From an uncultured Roseicyclus sp. (GTDB lineage: Bacteria > Pseudomonadota > Alphaproteobacteria > Rhodobacterales > Rhodobacteraceae), in assembly GCA_947489665.1 (NCBI GenBank), contig CANLEH010000002.1, positions 589,037 through 653,036 of the forward strand: a stretch of DNA of 64,000 nucleotides. The letters are read 5' to 3'. The first letter of the stretch is position 1; every line of letters begins with the position of its first letter. The notes below the pieces were generated by a model. The model was not told where the DNA came from and ran no database searches. It saw only the letters and a program-made list of their open reading frames with translations. Positions 63,057-64,000 of the stretch are shown here, in pieces. Position numbers and translations under genes: made by a program.

Positions 63057-63404
63057 TTAACGAGTTCTGCCCGTGCCTATTCGGTTCAACACATGCTCAA
63101 GCTCCGGGTCGATGCCGGAACCGGCTTCTTCATTCTTGAGAATATCGAATTTCGTGCGCAAAGCATCCTTCTCTGGACCTTTGCAATCATTCCAGGGGCG
63201 CCCTTGCAGAGACATCTCTAATACGTAGTAGGTGATGAAGTGCGCTCTGACGCCAGCGCGCAAAACGCGGCGATACGCTTCGTGGGCACCAAGATCCTGC
63301 AACGTACTTACGTCTCTAATGCCCGCAGCTTCGAGGATCTCCGCCATTGCGGGCCCTATATTGCGGATCGACGTTAGGTCGCTATCCGTGATGCCTTTGG
63401 TCAT
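63057..63404 (-). CDS. TfoX/Sxy C-terminal-domain protein
   Basis: A 115-residue protein: SDLTSIRNIGPAMAEILEAAGIRDVSTLQDLGAHEAYRRVLRAGVRAHF (residues ~6-56) matches the TfoX_C helix-hairpin-helix domain, and the LQGRPWNDC segment near 67-75 is also family-like. TfoX/Sxy proteins regulate competence genes in gamma-proteobacteria; TfoX_C-only proteins have no proven role. It stands between two inverted repeats. No nearby com genes, though comEC lies elsewhere in the window. Confidence 0.8.
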   Translation of the reverse strand: MTKGITDSDLTSIRNIGPAMAEILEAAGIRDVSTLQDLGAHEAYRRVLRAGVRAHFITYYVLEMSLQGRPWNDCKGPEKDALRTKFDILKNEEAGSGIDPELEHVLNRIGTGRTR

Positions 63405-63925
63405 CTGAGGCCTCCGTGACCTCAGGATGTATCAGATGCTGGCCCAATCTGAGAAGCGGATTGGCACTGGGCGCTCTTTTGCCGGGGCCTGTCCCTTAGC
63501 CGGTGTAGGCGCGGGTTTTTGCGATGGCATGGGTCTGCTCCATTTTTTTTGTTTATCCCAAAACCCTCCGCCGCAAATCTGTCATTTCCCGGTACATCAA
63601 TATGTCGAAAATGTGGCGGAGCCACCGAAAGCAATTTGAATTCAGGAAGAAGAAGTGCGCTGACGGCCAACTCAAGTGGAAGAGAGACGAAGGAGTAGGC
63701 CGCCAGCACCAAGCTGCGCGAAATAGCGTGGTCTAGGAAGGGAGGAGACGACCACACGTCTGTTCGCGACTCCATTTAGCGGCCGAATCTCAAACGGTGA
63801 AAGTCGAAGCAGCCCTCACCAGCGCCGGTTTTTCCAACCGCTCAATAATGAAGCACGTTGTCGCGGGTTTTGGATTGCAAACGTGCAGTCTGGTACAAGC
63901 CGCGCCGGGACATGGGAGAAATTAA
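63405..63925. other. Gene-poor stretch between the TfoX-like gene and the right inverted repeat
   Basis: I find no supportable gene here. A 117-residue minus-strand frame has unconstrained composition. The stretch has a T8 run around 63543-63550 and is more A/T-rich than the chromosome average. Confidence 0.5.
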
Positions 63926-64000
63926 ATATTTCAAACCCCACGCCCGTTTCTCACGCCCCCGCGACTGGCGCTCACGCGGGCGTGGGGTTCGTGCAGGGCC
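63926..64000. repeat. Right copy of the 75-bp inverted repeat
   Basis: The reverse complement of the left copy with a single base change; it runs into the window's end, so its full length is not visible. Confidence 0.9.

Noticed and set aside
63422..63775. 117-residue minus-strand frame near the right inverted repeat
   Set aside because: No coherent hydrophobic pattern or motif, and it crosses the T-run; no support beyond absence of stops.

Overview
The window looks like a chromosomal stretch of a marine Rhodobacterales (Roseobacter-type) alphaproteobacterium. This rests on high GC in most genes, a SAM-II riboswitch ahead of metZ (a mostly alphaproteobacterial RNA), GTP cyclohydrolase FolE2, a DUF2927 lipoprotein, and the overall protein styles. 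Species cannot be named from sequence alone. Assignments come from reading motifs in translations; no database search was run.

Region 1 (1-13.2 kb) is mostly housekeeping: gatB, a LicD-type transferase, BolA, a DnaJ-domain protein, a BaiN-like flavoprotein, TrkH, three tiny proteins (two are Tat-type lipoproteins sharing a tandem Asp/Gly repeat), folE2, and a three-gene operon (metZ, GNAT, class-I amidotransferase) behind a SAM-II riboswitch. Region 2 (13.5-19.3 kb) is a same-strand envelope-stress-type cluster: a 29-residue membrane peptide, XpaC, TelA, a DUF2927 lipoprotein, two paralogous exported proteins, then an SPFH-GYF protein. Region 3 (19.3-38.3 kb) holds a PAS-GGDEF-EAL protein, DDAH-like hydrolase, cytochrome b561, malate synthase G, ComEC, gltX-gltA, sufE, rnd, purN-purM, a CAT-anticodon tRNA, an EnvZ-like kinase with no neighbouring regulator, and an MBL-fold hydrolase.

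Region 4 (38.3-45.2 kb) is a compact integrative element in the 3' end of tRNA-Asn, bounded by a 49-bp direct repeat. It carries a tyrosine integrase, a gene of unknown function translationally coupled to it, an AlpA-like DNA-binding protein, a Rep_trans-like replication initiator, and one large cargo gene fusing an N-terminal SIR2 domain to a Hanks-type kinase domain and an unassigned C-terminal region. This is the strongest candidate for an undescribed system, probably anti-phage.

Region 5 (45.6-62.3 kb) looks like a catabolic island. It has a five-gene branched-chain-amino-acid-type ABC importer, a LysR regulator and a TauE permease. A tightly overlapping operon follows: a complex-II paralogue (B-D-C-A) plus a two-subunit class-I fumarase. 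Then come a nitroreductase and another overlapping operon: PLP ammonia-lyase, M24 hydrolase, EutA/maleate-isomerase-like protein and Zn-dehydrogenase. Together they suggest import of a nitrogenous compound and delivery of C4 acids to fumarate/malate; the substrate is unknown. The last 1.6 kb has a small exported protein and a TfoX C-terminal-domain gene between two inverted 75-bp repeats.
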